A stretch of 29,329 bases of DNA from Trachelipus rathkii. Lineage: Eukaryota; Arthropoda; Malacostraca; Isopoda; Trachelipodidae. Both the position numbers and the translations under genes were made by a program. The stretch is from NCBI GenBank assembly GCA_015478945.1, contig JABUQX010113547.1, forward strand, positions 32,501-61,829. Direction: 5' to 3'. Under the pieces are notes generated by a model. That model was not told the origin of the DNA, made no database searches, and worked only from the letters and a program-made list of their open reading frames with translations. Below are positions 11,340 through 21,419 of this stretch, one piece after another (within the stretch, counting starts at the first letter, position 1; every line of letters begins with the position of its first letter).

Positions 11340-11875
11340 ACTTCTGTTTTGTATTATACTTGTACAAAATATTTGCATCTCTCGAAAATACAGAGATCAA
11401 TAAATTCTTTGTAGTAAATTAGGGAAGGGAGACAAGGGGACACAATGAGAAAATTGAAAGGCCATTCAGTAATGAGGTTAATTTTTAGAATGGTTTTCAG
11501 CAAAAGTTAAAAAGGATTAGAAAGATATATAGATAATCTGGGTATCATATAATGTATTATTATTAAGTCTAATTGGTGGGTATGTAGTAGTTTGTAATAT
11601 ATTTTGATGGTTCTTTTGGGTATTAGTAATCGTTTTGCATATTAGATTAATCAATGGGTTTGTTTAGAGTCTAGCTTAGTAAGTTGCTTGTTGCATGAGA
11701 AATTTTGGGATTGGGTTAGTTATTTTCATGGTAGAGATATAAACCTAATTTAATATGGGCCATTCAAAGGAGGTGACAAGTTACATATTTTTTGACTGGG
11801 ACATTCTTGATAGACCCATGTGACTTTTAACTGTCTCTATTTTCTTGTTCTTAATATTCTTACATTGATCAAAAT
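11340..11875 (+). mobile_element. CR1/L2-like LINE 3' end (copy D), sense
   Basis: Aligns by eye with 7960-8490 of the long copy: ACAAAATATTTGCATCT (11364 region), CAATAAATTCTTTGTAGTA (about 11398-11416), CATTCAGTAATGAGGTTAATTTTTAGAATGG (about 11463-11494) and the 3' UTR segment with TTGATAGACCCATGTGACTT (about 11810-11830). More diverged than copies A-C, so probably an older insertion. Shared 3' UTR sequence places the element end at about 11870. Confidence 0.65.
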
Positions 11876-12406
11876 TGAGTCATAAATAAGCTTGAAAAAA
11901 TTCTTAATGACAAAATTATAGAATCAATTACATTAGCTATGGCCTTTTTTTTATATGCAATATGGCCTGGGTTGGAAATAATTTCAATAACAAGGTCAGG
12001 ATATTAGTAAATAATTCTGAGAATGGAGTACTGATATGATTAATGAACCTTGAATTTTACAAGATCATAGTCATATTATCATGGTGAACAGTATTGTTTG
12101 TTTGTAATCCATGCTTAATTTTTTAAGAAGCATTTAAAATAGTCTAAAATATTTAATTTTTATGAAACCATTTTAATATTGAAAAGTATTTTTTATTTGC
12201 GAATGGAAATGATAGCTGTCACTGATATATTATTGTGTGGCAATTCTTAATTGTTTCTCCCCAGCTCTGTGAAATCTATTTTGCCTGAGTTGCAGTAATG
12301 AAAAATAATAATAATAACTAATAATAATTTCAACATAATGCAGAACTTATATTATTAAAAGATATTTTGCTGTTAAGTTTCTAATGTTATTCATTTTTCA
12401 TAACAG
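11876..12406. other. Intron-like AT-rich sequence upstream of NFYA exon 1
   Basis: No element or frame recognised. It ends with a T-rich tract and CATAACAG (12399-12406), a good 3' splice site for the exon that carries the NFYA start codon. Confidence 0.5.
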
Positions 12407-12472
12407 ATTACAAGTATCTTCCAGATTTGTCCTTGAACAAGGATGCAAGCTATTCAACAGCCTCAGGGCCAG
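12407..12472 (+). CDS. NFYA: NF-YA, first coding exon (5' UTR plus start codon)
   Basis: The exon follows the acceptor TAACAG at 12401-12406 and ends at the donor CAG/GTATGA (intron from 12473). The first 36 nt are untranslated: a TGA at 12434-12436 is in frame with and just before the ATG at 12443, so this ATG must be the start if the exon belongs to NFYA. It encodes MQAIQQPQGQ, exactly 10 codons, and leaves phase 0, which fits exon 2. The glutamine-rich opening suits the NF-YA activation region, but ten residues alone would not identify it; the assignment rests on strand, phase and position. An extra exon of 3n length between this and exon 2 cannot be excluded. Confidence 0.65.
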
Positions 12473-12939
12473 GTATGATTCACAAAATATATATTATTAT
12501 TCTTATTTATTTTTTCTTTGTCAAATCTTTATACTAATGTAATGTCAGTTATAAAGATCTGTCTTACCCTACTATCATTATTCTTTTAAATTAGTCCCAT
12601 GAACTTTTTTATTAACTCCTTTTTTCCCTCATGGGTGCCTTTCTTCTTTTACTTTGTCAGGATGCTGAAATTTTAGTTTACTCCTTCTCTATACTACCTA
12701 TTTAAGAAATATAAACAAACAAACCCTTATCAATCCATTTGTCATCCATCATAAACTTATGCCTAGGTCATTTCAGCTATGTTATTCATTATTTATGTTT
12801 TCTGTTATACTATGTTCCTAACCTTACCAACCTGACTCCTATTCTCATTCTGGAAGACTTTCAAACCAAACTCCAATCCTGATTAGTTACTAAAATTTGC
12901 TGATTTCACAGTTATTATTACTATTTTTCTTTTTCTTTA
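12473..12939. other. NFYA intron, no element recognised
   Basis: AT-rich sequence with no reading frame or repeat array of note, between exon 1 and the antisense copia fragment. Confidence 0.5.
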
Positions 12940-14430
12940 TCTTCCCCACGGATCCCCACAGATTGGGGTGGGGTGCGCAACATGCCCCAAACACAGAACG
13001 GTTAAGTAGAAGATCATGACCTCAGTCAAAGAAGAAAGCCCCCTCCCCTCTTTTCCCCTTATAATATTAATTAATTTCTGCATTTCCTCCACTTTCCCTT
13101 CCTTAAAAAATCTACTCCTTTCACTCAAGGAATAGCAAAAATCAGGTCTCATCTGACCACTCCCCCCAATTTATTTATCCCACTAATAATCTATATAGCT
13201 ATAATATATATAAAGTCAATTCCTTACTCTCCATTTCCCTATCACCAAAGAAATCTCTTTTATCCAGAACACTTATACTTTCCATATATTTCTCTTGTTC
13301 CAGTCACATACCAATTTCGTACTCATGTATATTAACCCCAATATACTTAAAACCATTAGCGTCTTCTGAACCTATTTCTAACTTTCCTTTTGTTCCCCTT
13401 TTATAATTTTATCCATAAATATTTCAGAACCACCAAAACAAAGGTCATCCACATGAGTAAACAATCCCTATTAATCTCCCTTCTTTCTTCCATAAAAATA
13501 AAGCTGGTTCTAATTTACTTTTTATACCTCCTAATTCCTTAATTACACCAACTACCTTGTCATACCATGCTCTAGCCGCATCTGTTAAACCATAAACGGT
13601 CTTCTTTAATTCCCAAATATACTGCTATTTTTCTTTAGGTGGAATCACATAAACCCTCCTTTTTATATTATCCCTCTGTAAATAAGTATACTTATTAATG
13701 TCAATAGGATTACACTCCCATCCCTCCCTCTTTATAATACTTAAACAAATTCTTAAAACTCCTGAACAAGTTAAAATCGTTCTCTCTCCGCTAACAATTA
13801 CATACTAGGCACTTGAAGCGTTAGTATACATGTAATAATGTATACTCATTGGCATATTCAATTTCTATTAGCTTGGCTTTAGGACTTTCTTATTTTAAAC
13901 CCTCGTATAGAATGAGCTTATAGAGGAGCATCTGTTCTGAAACTTCTTCGATCTACATTTTTATCTTATATTCACCCTAGTCGTATTTTCAAACGATACC
14001 AACTACACTCAATTATTCTAGGTAGCAAAAAGAAAATTCACACTAAAGCAAAATCTCATCTTACGAGCGACGCTCGATTCACATCCATGCATTCTCCATT
14101 CTCTTTATTCTTGCATCTATACCTTTTTCCAATCTTTATTTTTGTCATAATCTCCTACTGTTCCCTTTGATCATCCATCTTCTCCCTCCTCCTCCTCCTC
14201 ATCTTCATATATTAAAGGGACTCAAACTATTTTAAATTCTTCCGTCTCTATATCCCCTCCTGCTTCACAATCTTTCTTTATTTTCCTCTTAATCAACAAC
14301 TTTCTCCTTATTCTGAGGTACCCCTGCTAAACTGGCAATATGTACCCTTGCCACATACCTTAAAGTTCCCCCATGCTTAACTATTACAGTTTTTCCATTC
14401 CTACCTATCACCTTTGCCAGACCCCTCTAT
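12940..14430 (-). mobile_element. Copia-like LTR retrotransposon fragment, antisense
   Basis: Reading the minus strand from 14430 down: an integrase-to-RT linker with VIGRNGKTVIVKHGGTLRYVARVHIA (about 14415-14340), an acidic linker (about 14220-14165), reverse transcriptase with RVYVIPP (about 13660-13640), KTVYGLTDAARAWYDKVVGVI (about 13605-13540), FKYIGVNIHEYE (about 13355-13320) and MRPDFCYSLSE (from about 13152). It is cut off at about 12940-13030, before RNase H. No LTR, primer-binding site or target duplication is visible. The wording resembles GalEa-type copia elements of marine animals and crustaceans. Stops and frameshifts show it is dead. Confidence 0.8.
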
Positions 14431-14431
14431 T

Positions 14432-15570
14432 GTTTACGGTTTAAAAGATGCGGCTACAACATGGTATGACAATGTGGTTGGTGTAATTGAGGAATTAGGA
14501 GGTATAAAAGTAAATTAGAACCGGCTTTATTTTTATGGAAGAAAGAAGGGAGATTAATAGGGATTAAGTGCTCATGTGGATGATTTTTTTTTTTGGTGGT
14601 TCTGAAATATTTATGGATGAAGTTATAAAAGGTAGGAAAGAAAATTTAGAAATATGTTCAGAAGACGCTAAGGGTTTTAAGCATATAGGGGTTAATATAC
14701 ATGAGTACGAAAGGGGTGTGTGGCTGGAACAAGAGAAATATATGGAAAGTATAAGTGTTCCGGATAAGAGATTTCTTTGGTAATAGGGAAAAGGAGAGTA
14801 AGGAATTGACTTTTTTATTTAGATTGTTAGTGGGACAGATAAATGGGTGAGTGTTCAGATGAGACCTGATTTTTGTTATTCTTTGAGAGAAATAAGTAGA
14901 TTTTTTAAAGGAAGGGAAAGTGGAGGAAATTCATAAAGTAATTAATATCTTAAAAAGGGGAAAAGAGATAAATATGGTTATTTGCTTAAATAAACGGAAC
15001 AATGTAAGATTGAAGTGGAAGTGTTTACGGATGCGTTTTTTGATGTGAGGGGAGTTTTAGTCCTCAGGTAGGTTATATTGTGGCTCTTAAGGATGAAAAA
15101 GGTTAATAAATGTCCTGTTGCTTGGAAGTCTAGGTGTATGAAAAGGGTTGCGAGATTTACAATTGAGGCAGAAGCTAGTGCGTTTATTGATAGTACACAA
15201 GCGTGTATATATTTGGAAGAATGTTGGAGAGAGTTACAAATCAAGGTGTATACATATGGACAGCAAGACTCTGAAGAATGCAATATATTAAGTGACACAA
15301 GTGTTGAGCAAAATCTTAAGGAAAGATATCGCTTGAATCCAAGTGGATGTTAGAAGAGAAAAAGATTACAAAAGTTGAATGTGTTGATACGAAACATCAG
15401 TTAGCCGATGTGTTTACAAATGGAAGAGTGGAGGTTAGAAGTGTAAAAGAATGTGGAAGGTGGAAAAAAGAGGGGAGAAAGAGATATAAGATTGATTGTT
15501 TTTTGTTTCAGTTTGAATGTTGCTCCAGAGTTTATATTTGCACTTGGTGTTTTTGCTTTGCATGAACTTT
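14432..15570 (+). mobile_element. Copia-like LTR retrotransposon fragment, sense
   Basis: Begins abruptly inside reverse transcriptase at VYGLKDAATTWYDNVVGVIEELGG (14432-14505), then the VDD-like catalytic region with FFGGSEIFMDEVIKG (about 14575-14630), FKHIGVNIHEYERG (about 14677-14718) and the LVGQ-NG-SVQMRPDFCYSL block (about 14826-14885). RNase H follows: WKSRCMKRVARFTIEAEASAFID (15123-15190), a VYTYGQQDSEECN segment (about 15246-15285) and the terminal VDTKHQLADVFTNG (15377-15425). The frame is broken at least at 14508, 14780, 15056 and 15350. It is head-to-head with the antisense copy; about 500 bp (14440-14960) is the inverted match of 13080-13600. No LTRs found. Confidence 0.8.
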
Positions 15571-15784
15571 GAATTTTTTTGTTAAGTTTGTTTTTTTTTC
15601 TTATTAAAATAAATGTTATTTTTTTATTATAGATATATTTTTGTTTTAGGTTTATATTAAATACAAAGTAAATCTTAATATTGGTAGGTTGGAAGTTGCT
15701 TGCCCTTAAGGGTTTTATTTTGATTACTTTGCTAGACACTGAAATCAGTTTATTCTTTCTACAAGGGGTATTCTTAAATATGTA

Positions 15785-15787
<3 letters not shown>
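15571..15787. other. NFYA intron, T-rich
   Basis: T-rich and A-rich runs after the copia fragment. This might include 3' untranslated or LTR sequence of that element, but no terminal repeat was found to support it. Confidence 0.35.
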
Positions 15788-15877
<90 letters not shown>

Positions 15878-15879
15878 GC

Positions 15880-15925
<46 letters not shown>

Positions 15926-15926
15926 T
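15788..15926. repeat. (ATT)n microsatellite feeding into a splice acceptor
   Basis: Trinucleotide repeat of about 140 bp with one GCT interruption near 15877. It continues to within three bases of the CAG acceptor of NFYA exon 2, so it supplies the pyrimidine-rich tract. The Leu-run reading frame starting at 15876 is this repeat read in one frame and is intronic. Confidence 0.95.
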
Positions 15927-15929
15927 CAG

Positions 15930-16070
15930 GGAGCTCATCATATTATTCAAACTCCTGGAGGTCCTTTAATGCTTCAAACTGTTGGAGGAAGTGGAGCATT
16001 GCATGTAACTTCGTCTGGAGCAACACAACAGCTGCAGCAAATTCAAGTGGTTCCTGTATCAGGCCTTCAG
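15930..16070 (+). CDS. NFYA: NF-YA, exon 2 (Gln-rich activation region)
   Basis: Bounded by ATTTCAG (ending 15929) and CAG/GTATGAG (intron from 16071). Exactly 47 codons, phase 0 in and 0 out. The peptide opens GAHHIIQTPGGPLMLQTVGG and ends LQQIQVVPVSGLQ. The latter closely follows the LQQIQLVP block of animal NF-YA in its Gln-rich transactivation domain, which contacts coactivators and the general transcription machinery. The reading frame is clean with no stop until the intron (GTA TGA). Composition (Q, G, T, V rich) matches the other exons. Confidence 0.9.
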
Positions 16071-16886
16071 GTATGAGTAATCATGAAAGTGGAGAACATG
16101 TGAGAGTTGGTGCAACTGATTAGTGTAAATGTAATTTTTTAAAACTTGTATCCTGAAATGGATTTTTGGAAAGTCACAAAACTGCATTATCTTTTTGATA
16201 TTACATTTCATCCTTAAATCTAATAATGGTGGTTTTCTTCAAAGTTAAGTTCTATCCCTATCTATATTCTACTGTTCCTTAATCAATGACATATGTTACT
16301 TCTACACACATTTACTCTTTTGTGCAAATATGTCACTAAGCTTACTCATTATTTTGTAAACTGACATACCAACAAGAAGTCGCTGATTGAATAAGTTTGC
16401 TTATCTTTTTTACATTTGAGGAGAGAGAAAAAGAGTTGTATTCAATGCTTCAAATGTTTCTCTTTCCATCTATCTATTCAATGCACATCTTCCAAACAAG
16501 TGGACAATTTTGTAAACTCGACTCAAACCTTCCTCTGCTTTTTTGTTCTTTAATACTCATCCAATTTCTTTCTTGCAATCATTCTTAAAAAAGTCACGAT
16601 CTTCTCTCACTTAACAAGTTTCCAAGAGCTTAGAGATTTTGGACCCCTCCCAAAGTTCACAGCTCCTCAGTTGCTTGTTCTGTTTAGGTTATTTTTCCCA
16701 ATCGTCATATATCTGAGGCAGGGTAGTAGAGTAGTTCTAGTGTTTTGAAACTAGTACAGTAGTTAAATTACACAATAAAGAACAAGTGTAAAAAGTTTCA
16801 AGGTTTAAATTGACTTGGAAATATTAATATCAGAAGCTTGAAATTGCAAGATTTTAAAGAAGAAAAATGTAATAATTATATATAAA

Positions 16887-16888
<2 letters not shown>
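16071..16888. other. NFYA intron; possible site of a missing exon
   Basis: No repeat array and no clear coding segment. A 63-codon frame at 16397-16588 has no NF-YA character. The splice phases of the flanking exons require one more exon (length 3n+1) somewhere in 16071-17672, but I could not find a convincing Q/G/V-rich candidate. Confidence 0.4.

Positions 16889-16980
<92 letters not shown>
16889..16980. repeat. (AT)n microsatellite, about 91 bp
   Basis: Pure TA dinucleotides after an A-run in the NFYA intron. Arrays of this kind often cause collapse or misjoins in assemblies. Confidence 0.97.
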
Positions 16981-16983
<3 letters not shown>

Positions 16984-17470
16984 TAAGTTGGGGCAGTGTC
17001 AGCCAATAAAATCCACAAAAACATTGACATAGAATATCTCCAAAGATATTTCATTAAATGAAATTTCTCTTGCAAGGAAGATAAATGTCAAACCGAAGAA
17101 AAGTGTAAAAGTCCCATGTAAATTGGTCTCTCGAGTACAAGCAAAGTTATGACCAAAAGAATAATTTGAAGTCACACGAAAATTTGGCTAAAAAGTACGG
17201 TATTTTTCTCAATTGAGGAAAATTTTTGGTGAAACTTTTTTTTTTTGGACAAATTTTTTTTTTAATGGAGTTTTTGAGTAATTGAAGACAAATAATAGAA
17301 TTTATATATAAAATATATTTTTTAAAGATACTAGTAATGACTTTTACCAATATCAGGATATTTTCTTAACACAAGGCTTGTTAACCGATCATTTGATCAT
17401 TCATTTATTTAATGACGATCCATATTTATTGGTTGTGATTTAACAAGTTAGAATATAATGAAAAATCGCG

Positions 17471-17472
<2 letters not shown>
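16981..17472. other. NFYA intron, no element recognised
   Basis: AT-rich, with T-runs at about 17229-17263. No exon, frame or repeat family recognised. Confidence 0.45.
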
Positions 17473-17567
<95 letters not shown>

Positions 17568-17592
17568 TACATATTTTTATTTGGCCTATATA

Positions 17593-17661
<69 letters not shown>
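17473..17661. repeat. Paired (AT)n microsatellites next to exon 3
   Basis: Two pure AT arrays, 17473-17564 and 17597-17661, are separated by a 32-bp spacer beginning GTTTACATATTTT. The second ends only 12 bp before the exon 3 acceptor, after a short TGTGTGTGGG stretch. Confidence 0.95.
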
Positions 17662-17668
<7 letters not shown>

Positions 17669-17673
17669 GGTAG

Positions 17674-17823
17674 GAGGGAATCAACTTGTGGTTCAGGGTG
17701 GAGGAGGTACAGCTACCACAACTCAGCAACCTCAGATTATTCAGACCTCAGATGGCCAAACTTTAGTTTATCCAATCCAGTTAGATACACAAGGAAATAT
17801 TCTTCAGCAACAGCAACCGACAG
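17674..17823 (+). CDS. NFYA: NF-YA, exon 3 (activation region)
   Basis: The frame reads [20 protein letters not shown] and then [20 protein letters not shown], ending NILQQQQPT. The segment [21 protein letters not shown] lines up with the EGQTIVYQPVNADGTILQQ block of animal NF-YA, strong support for the identification. Acceptor GGGTAG/GAGGG (AG at 17672-17673; an AG at 17675-17676 is an alternative that removes one codon). Donor CAG/GTAAAT, intron from 17824. The exon enters with two bases of a split codon and leaves phase 1. That does not match the phase 0 end of exon 2, so an intervening exon or an undetected sequence error must exist. Confidence 0.9.
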
Positions 17824-18667
17824 GTAAATAATTTTTTACTACTACTACTACTATAATTAAACATTTAATTAATACATTAATTTAACTTAGGATATTGCAT
17901 AAATTTGTAAGTGATTTTATTTTTGTACAGTGGGTCGAGTAGTAGTTATTTATGGTGTTTGGGGCAATGTATTTATGCTTTAGTTTTGTAAAGTTAATAA
18001 TGAAAATATTGTTATAAACTATGCTTAAGTAGAAAAGTTTCTTCCCATTGAAGTTAAAGATATGTAAAATTTTCTTTGAGTAGAGATTAATATTTATATA
18101 AGTTTTTTTGGCCTAGAAAATGTACTTGGTTAAACTGTGGAAGCCTTGCCTGTAAATTCTTTAATAAATTAGCTGTAATGTAATTCTTATTTTTCTAATT
18201 CTTTTACTTATGAGCGCTTGATTGTGTACTTAAGTGAGTGGTAAGATTTTTTTCTTTTTCTTCTAAATAGCAAAATCATCTTTTTCAGTGGTAGGTGGGT
18301 CACTTTCCTACTTTTCAAAAATACTAATTACTCTATAAATACTTAATCCTTGTTAATGAGTAGTTTTTTGATAGAAGTTGGCTATGAATTTTACTATGCA
18401 TGCTAATTTGAAGAACTTTCAAAGTTTCTCTGTTATATAATGGTTTATCTCTTATTAAAAATTTTACTTCAATATTACATTCATTTAAGTATGTCACTCG
18501 AAAATGTTAGTTAATATCAACAAGGTTTCCATATCTTAATTCCAAGACAGGCTCTTTTGGTTTTAAATTTCATTATTCAATTATGGGAAGGGATCTTTCG
18601 CATCCACAAACCTGTCTATGGGATACAATACTAACTTATTCTTGTTGTTAAGTTCTGAATGTTTCAG
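17824..18667. other. NFYA intron, no element recognised
   Basis: Includes a short run of ACT triplets (17837-17853) and otherwise unremarkable AT-rich sequence. Ends with GTTTCAG, the exon 4 acceptor. Confidence 0.55.
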
Positions 18668-18789
18668 GCAATATTATTCAGCTTACAAATGCTAGTAGTC
18701 AGGGCACATCAACAGCATCAGCAGTTCAACAACAAGTTACACAAACAGCAACAACTTCTCCTGCACAAAATATAGGGAGTGTTGTAATG
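18668..18789 (+). CDS. NFYA: NF-YA, exon 4 (Ser/Thr/Gln-rich region)
   Basis: Acceptor TTTCAG (ends 18667), donor ATG/GTAAGT (intron from 18790), a near-consensus donor. The first two bases complete a Gly codon split from exon 3 (phase 1 to 1), and the exon ends in phase 0. The peptide includes NIIQLTNASSQGTSTASAVQ and ends AQNIGSVVM. Vertebrate NF-YA has a similar GNVV...GGMVMMVPGAG passage just before the conserved core, so SVVM is expected to continue directly into exon 5 (LPRNNG...). The Ser/Thr-rich composition is typical of this linker. Confidence 0.88.
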
Positions 18790-18919
18790 GTAAGTAGGCT
18801 ATATAACGATTAAGGTAAATTTTAATTTTCCCTTTGGAGTGTTTGAAATTGGATAAATCAATCTTGAGTACTCGTGTAAAGTTCTAGAGCTTGTAAATGA
18901 AAATCTTTTAAAGGTTTTT

Positions 18920-18922
<3 letters not shown>

Positions 18923-18988
<66 letters not shown>

Positions 18989-18994
18989 GGACAA

Positions 18995-19060
<66 letters not shown>
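18923..19060. repeat. Two 62-bp (AT)n arrays separated by 14 bp
   Basis: Pure AT at 18923-18984 and 18999-19060, each 62 bp, flanking the spacer TTATGGACAAGTAC. Equal length suggests duplication of one array, or coincidence. These are the last perfectly pure long arrays in the window. Confidence 0.95.
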
Positions 19061-19063
<3 letters not shown>

Positions 19064-19069
19064 AGTTCC

Positions 19070-20343
19070 TATTGATTTCTATATTAGGATTTAATGGAGC
19101 AGGTAATAGACATATGCATCATTTATGCTGTGAAGGAGGGACAACGTCTTAAAAATGAAAAGTTGAATCATCAGCGTTAGAGTTTCAGATAAACCATTAA
19201 TAAAAAGGAGGCGAAAACCATGAGAAAATCCACTATTGATAGATTTGAAGGAAGAATTGTTTTTTATCTAAAATTGCTTCTAGTAGGAATAAAACCAGAG
19301 AGGGAGGATAGATAGCGAAAGAATGAAGTTTAGAATGAAAGCTTTGTTGCCAGACTTGCTTTTTATATGTTATGCACCACAGCAAAAGGTTACTGAAATG
19401 CTGAAGAACAGAAGACCGAGGGGCAGAGTGAAGTGCAAGATCACCAGTAGAATGTTGTGTACAGATGATAAACTGGAAGTCAGAGACTAGATTTAAAAAA
19501 ATTAAGATGTTTCCAAATCTTCCTATTAAGGATAAATTTCAAAACTTTAGAGAGAACACAGGCTAAAGTTATAGGACAAAAGTAACGGGATGATTGGTCC
19601 CTTTTTTATTTTGTGGTGCAAGCTGAATGAGCTCTCTTTTCCAAATGGAAGGAAAGGTATAAGTTGACAGGCAGGGAATTAAAAGTTTGCTTATGCAGAT
19701 TGCAAAATTGGAAGCACAAGTTTTCAGAACTACAGGAGGAATGCGTCAGGGCCATAGTATTTTTTTATATCAAGCTAAGAGAGTGCAAAAAATCTGACCT
19801 TTTGAAAAAATTACAATGATAGGCATATATATATACGTGTTGAAGTAAGGTGAAGGAGATAGAATAACTGGAATCATCTAAAGTAGAATTAGAGGTAAGG
19901 TTTGAGTGAAGAATTCAATTCATGCAGATAAGACTGTAGTAATGCTATCAGAAGAAACGAGGGGAAGGGTAAGTAGCATTTAAATGGTGACAATTTTAGC
20001 CTAGTGTCAGAAAGAGCTTGAAGAGGATGAATTTAGGATAGTCATAGCATTTATTATAGTCAGCAGAGTTAAGAGATAATTAAACAGATAAATTTAGTCG
20101 TAGATTTTCCCTATCACAAAAGGCAGAAAATTGAGATTACTTCAAATTAGAGACATGTTTAAAGTGAAACCGACGTCAGTATTTTGTAACGGCATCCACA
20201 CTGCAGAAAAACCAACCCCACTGTTGAATACCGCCAACTCCTAGGTGAATTTGGGGGTGGAGGGGCTATTTCTGGAAGCCTCTCCTCTTGGCTTCTAGGC
20301 AAAGATATAGTGTCATTTTATTTAAAAAAAAAAAAAAAAAAAA
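19070..20343 (+). repeat. Unclassified repeat-like block ending in poly(A)
   Basis: Purine-rich (G and A) sequence in contrast to the AT-rich introns, ending in a 20-base A run at 20324-20343. The poly(A) and the strand bias suggest a retroposed, RNA-derived sequence in + orientation. Short translated stretches (for example around 19640-19750) look protein-like only in fragments, and I recognise no motif. It could be a decayed LINE, a processed copy of an untranslated RNA, or host intron. No target-site duplication was identified. Confidence 0.35.
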
Positions 20344-20570
20344 GTTATAAACGAGAAAGTAGTTGTATAATTATTAAATTGTGGTTGGTGATGGAGGGAA
20401 AATAAAGTGCCTACAAGAGGAACAAATAGCTACTGCTTTGTAGGATCTATACGAGTGAGGCGTGAAAGGGACGAACCAATGAGCATTGGAATGCATCAGA
20501 AAGTTTTCACACCTTAATTAACACCTCATATTCAATCGATATTGCATCGTTACGCGATGGTCGCCCATTC
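20344..20570. other. Intron sequence, nothing recognised
   Basis: Mixed composition between the poly(A) block and the first ragged AT tract. No frame or repeat identified. Sequence character changes here from clean to error-like. Confidence 0.35.
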
Positions 20571-20760
20571 CTCTTTATATATATATTATATAAATTATCT
20601 GGTGATATATATATATGATATATATATATGTATAGGATTGTTTATATATAAATCAATTTATATAGAATTGAATATATACATTTCGTGATCCTTAGTCTAT
20701 AAATATATATATATATAGTATACCGGGTATATATATATATATATATATAATTTTACTTGA
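20571..20760. repeat. Interrupted AT tracts
   Basis: Short AT runs broken by single bases and short inserts, unlike the pure arrays before 19.1 kb. Similar ragged tracts lie at about 21245-21412, 22865-23010, 23262-23395, 24262-24825, 26354-26446 and 27600-27765. Confidence 0.8.
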
Positions 20761-21240
20761 TGCCACCACTCATGGGCAGGGCCCTTTTCAAGGAGAGGGG
20801 CAAAAAACAAAAGGAAAGTAAACACACCCAATCTCTTGCCTAACGCGATTCCCTCAGGTGGGCGCAGACGTGGTTCTTAAAGAGAGTAAGATTAATACAG
20901 CAGAAAAATGTCATGAAGGCCAAAAAGAGTTTCCGAACAAAAACAGATGTAGCATGTAAAGGGTGAGGCACCACAACAAACCTAACCTTGAGTCTTTCAA
21001 TCATGTGAGAGTAAGGCTCCTCTTGTGTTACTAGAACGACGCAGTGGTGGAGGAATGAGAGGTCAATTCCCTCGAGCACCTGCCGTTGTAATACCTATTG
21101 AAAAGAGATAAGACGCCAGTGTCAACGTCTGCAGAGGTTAAGAGGGGGTCATAGGAGTCGGAAAGTAGGGGACAGTTTATAAGTGTTAGCCTTAGCCTCA
21201 ACCCTATCCAAAAGAATGGTGGAACCGAAACCCACAATAA
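20761..21240. other. Unidentified GC-richer block
   Basis: About 480 bp with balanced composition bounded by AT tracts on both sides. Two minus-strand frames (20840-21079 and 21031-21237) cover most of it in overlapping registers, as would happen if one longer frame were split by indels. Their composition (for example PFFWIGLRLRLTL) fits no family that I recognise. It may be a repeat fragment; the strand is uncertain. Confidence 0.3.
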
Positions 21241-21419
21241 TAAATATGGACTATATATATATATATATATACATTATATGTTATATACTTAATTATATCT
21301 ATAATATATATATATAACGGTACCACGTAGGTAGTGATAGTATAGTATATATACTAGTAATTATATGGTGTATATGTATTATATATATACTCCTAGATTA
21401 TATATATATAGGACAAGCT

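Noticed and set aside
11204..11422. A small gene between LINE pieces
   Set aside because: The frame runs into LINE copy D, and the upstream part has no recognisable motif or splice context.
15876..15929. Leucine-run N-terminus joined to exon 2
   Set aside because: It is the (ATT)n array read through the CAG acceptor; the true exon starts at 15930.
17473..17661. CRISPR-like array of repeats and spacers
   Set aside because: Pure dinucleotide repeat with one spacer in a eukaryotic intron; no direct repeats of CRISPR type.
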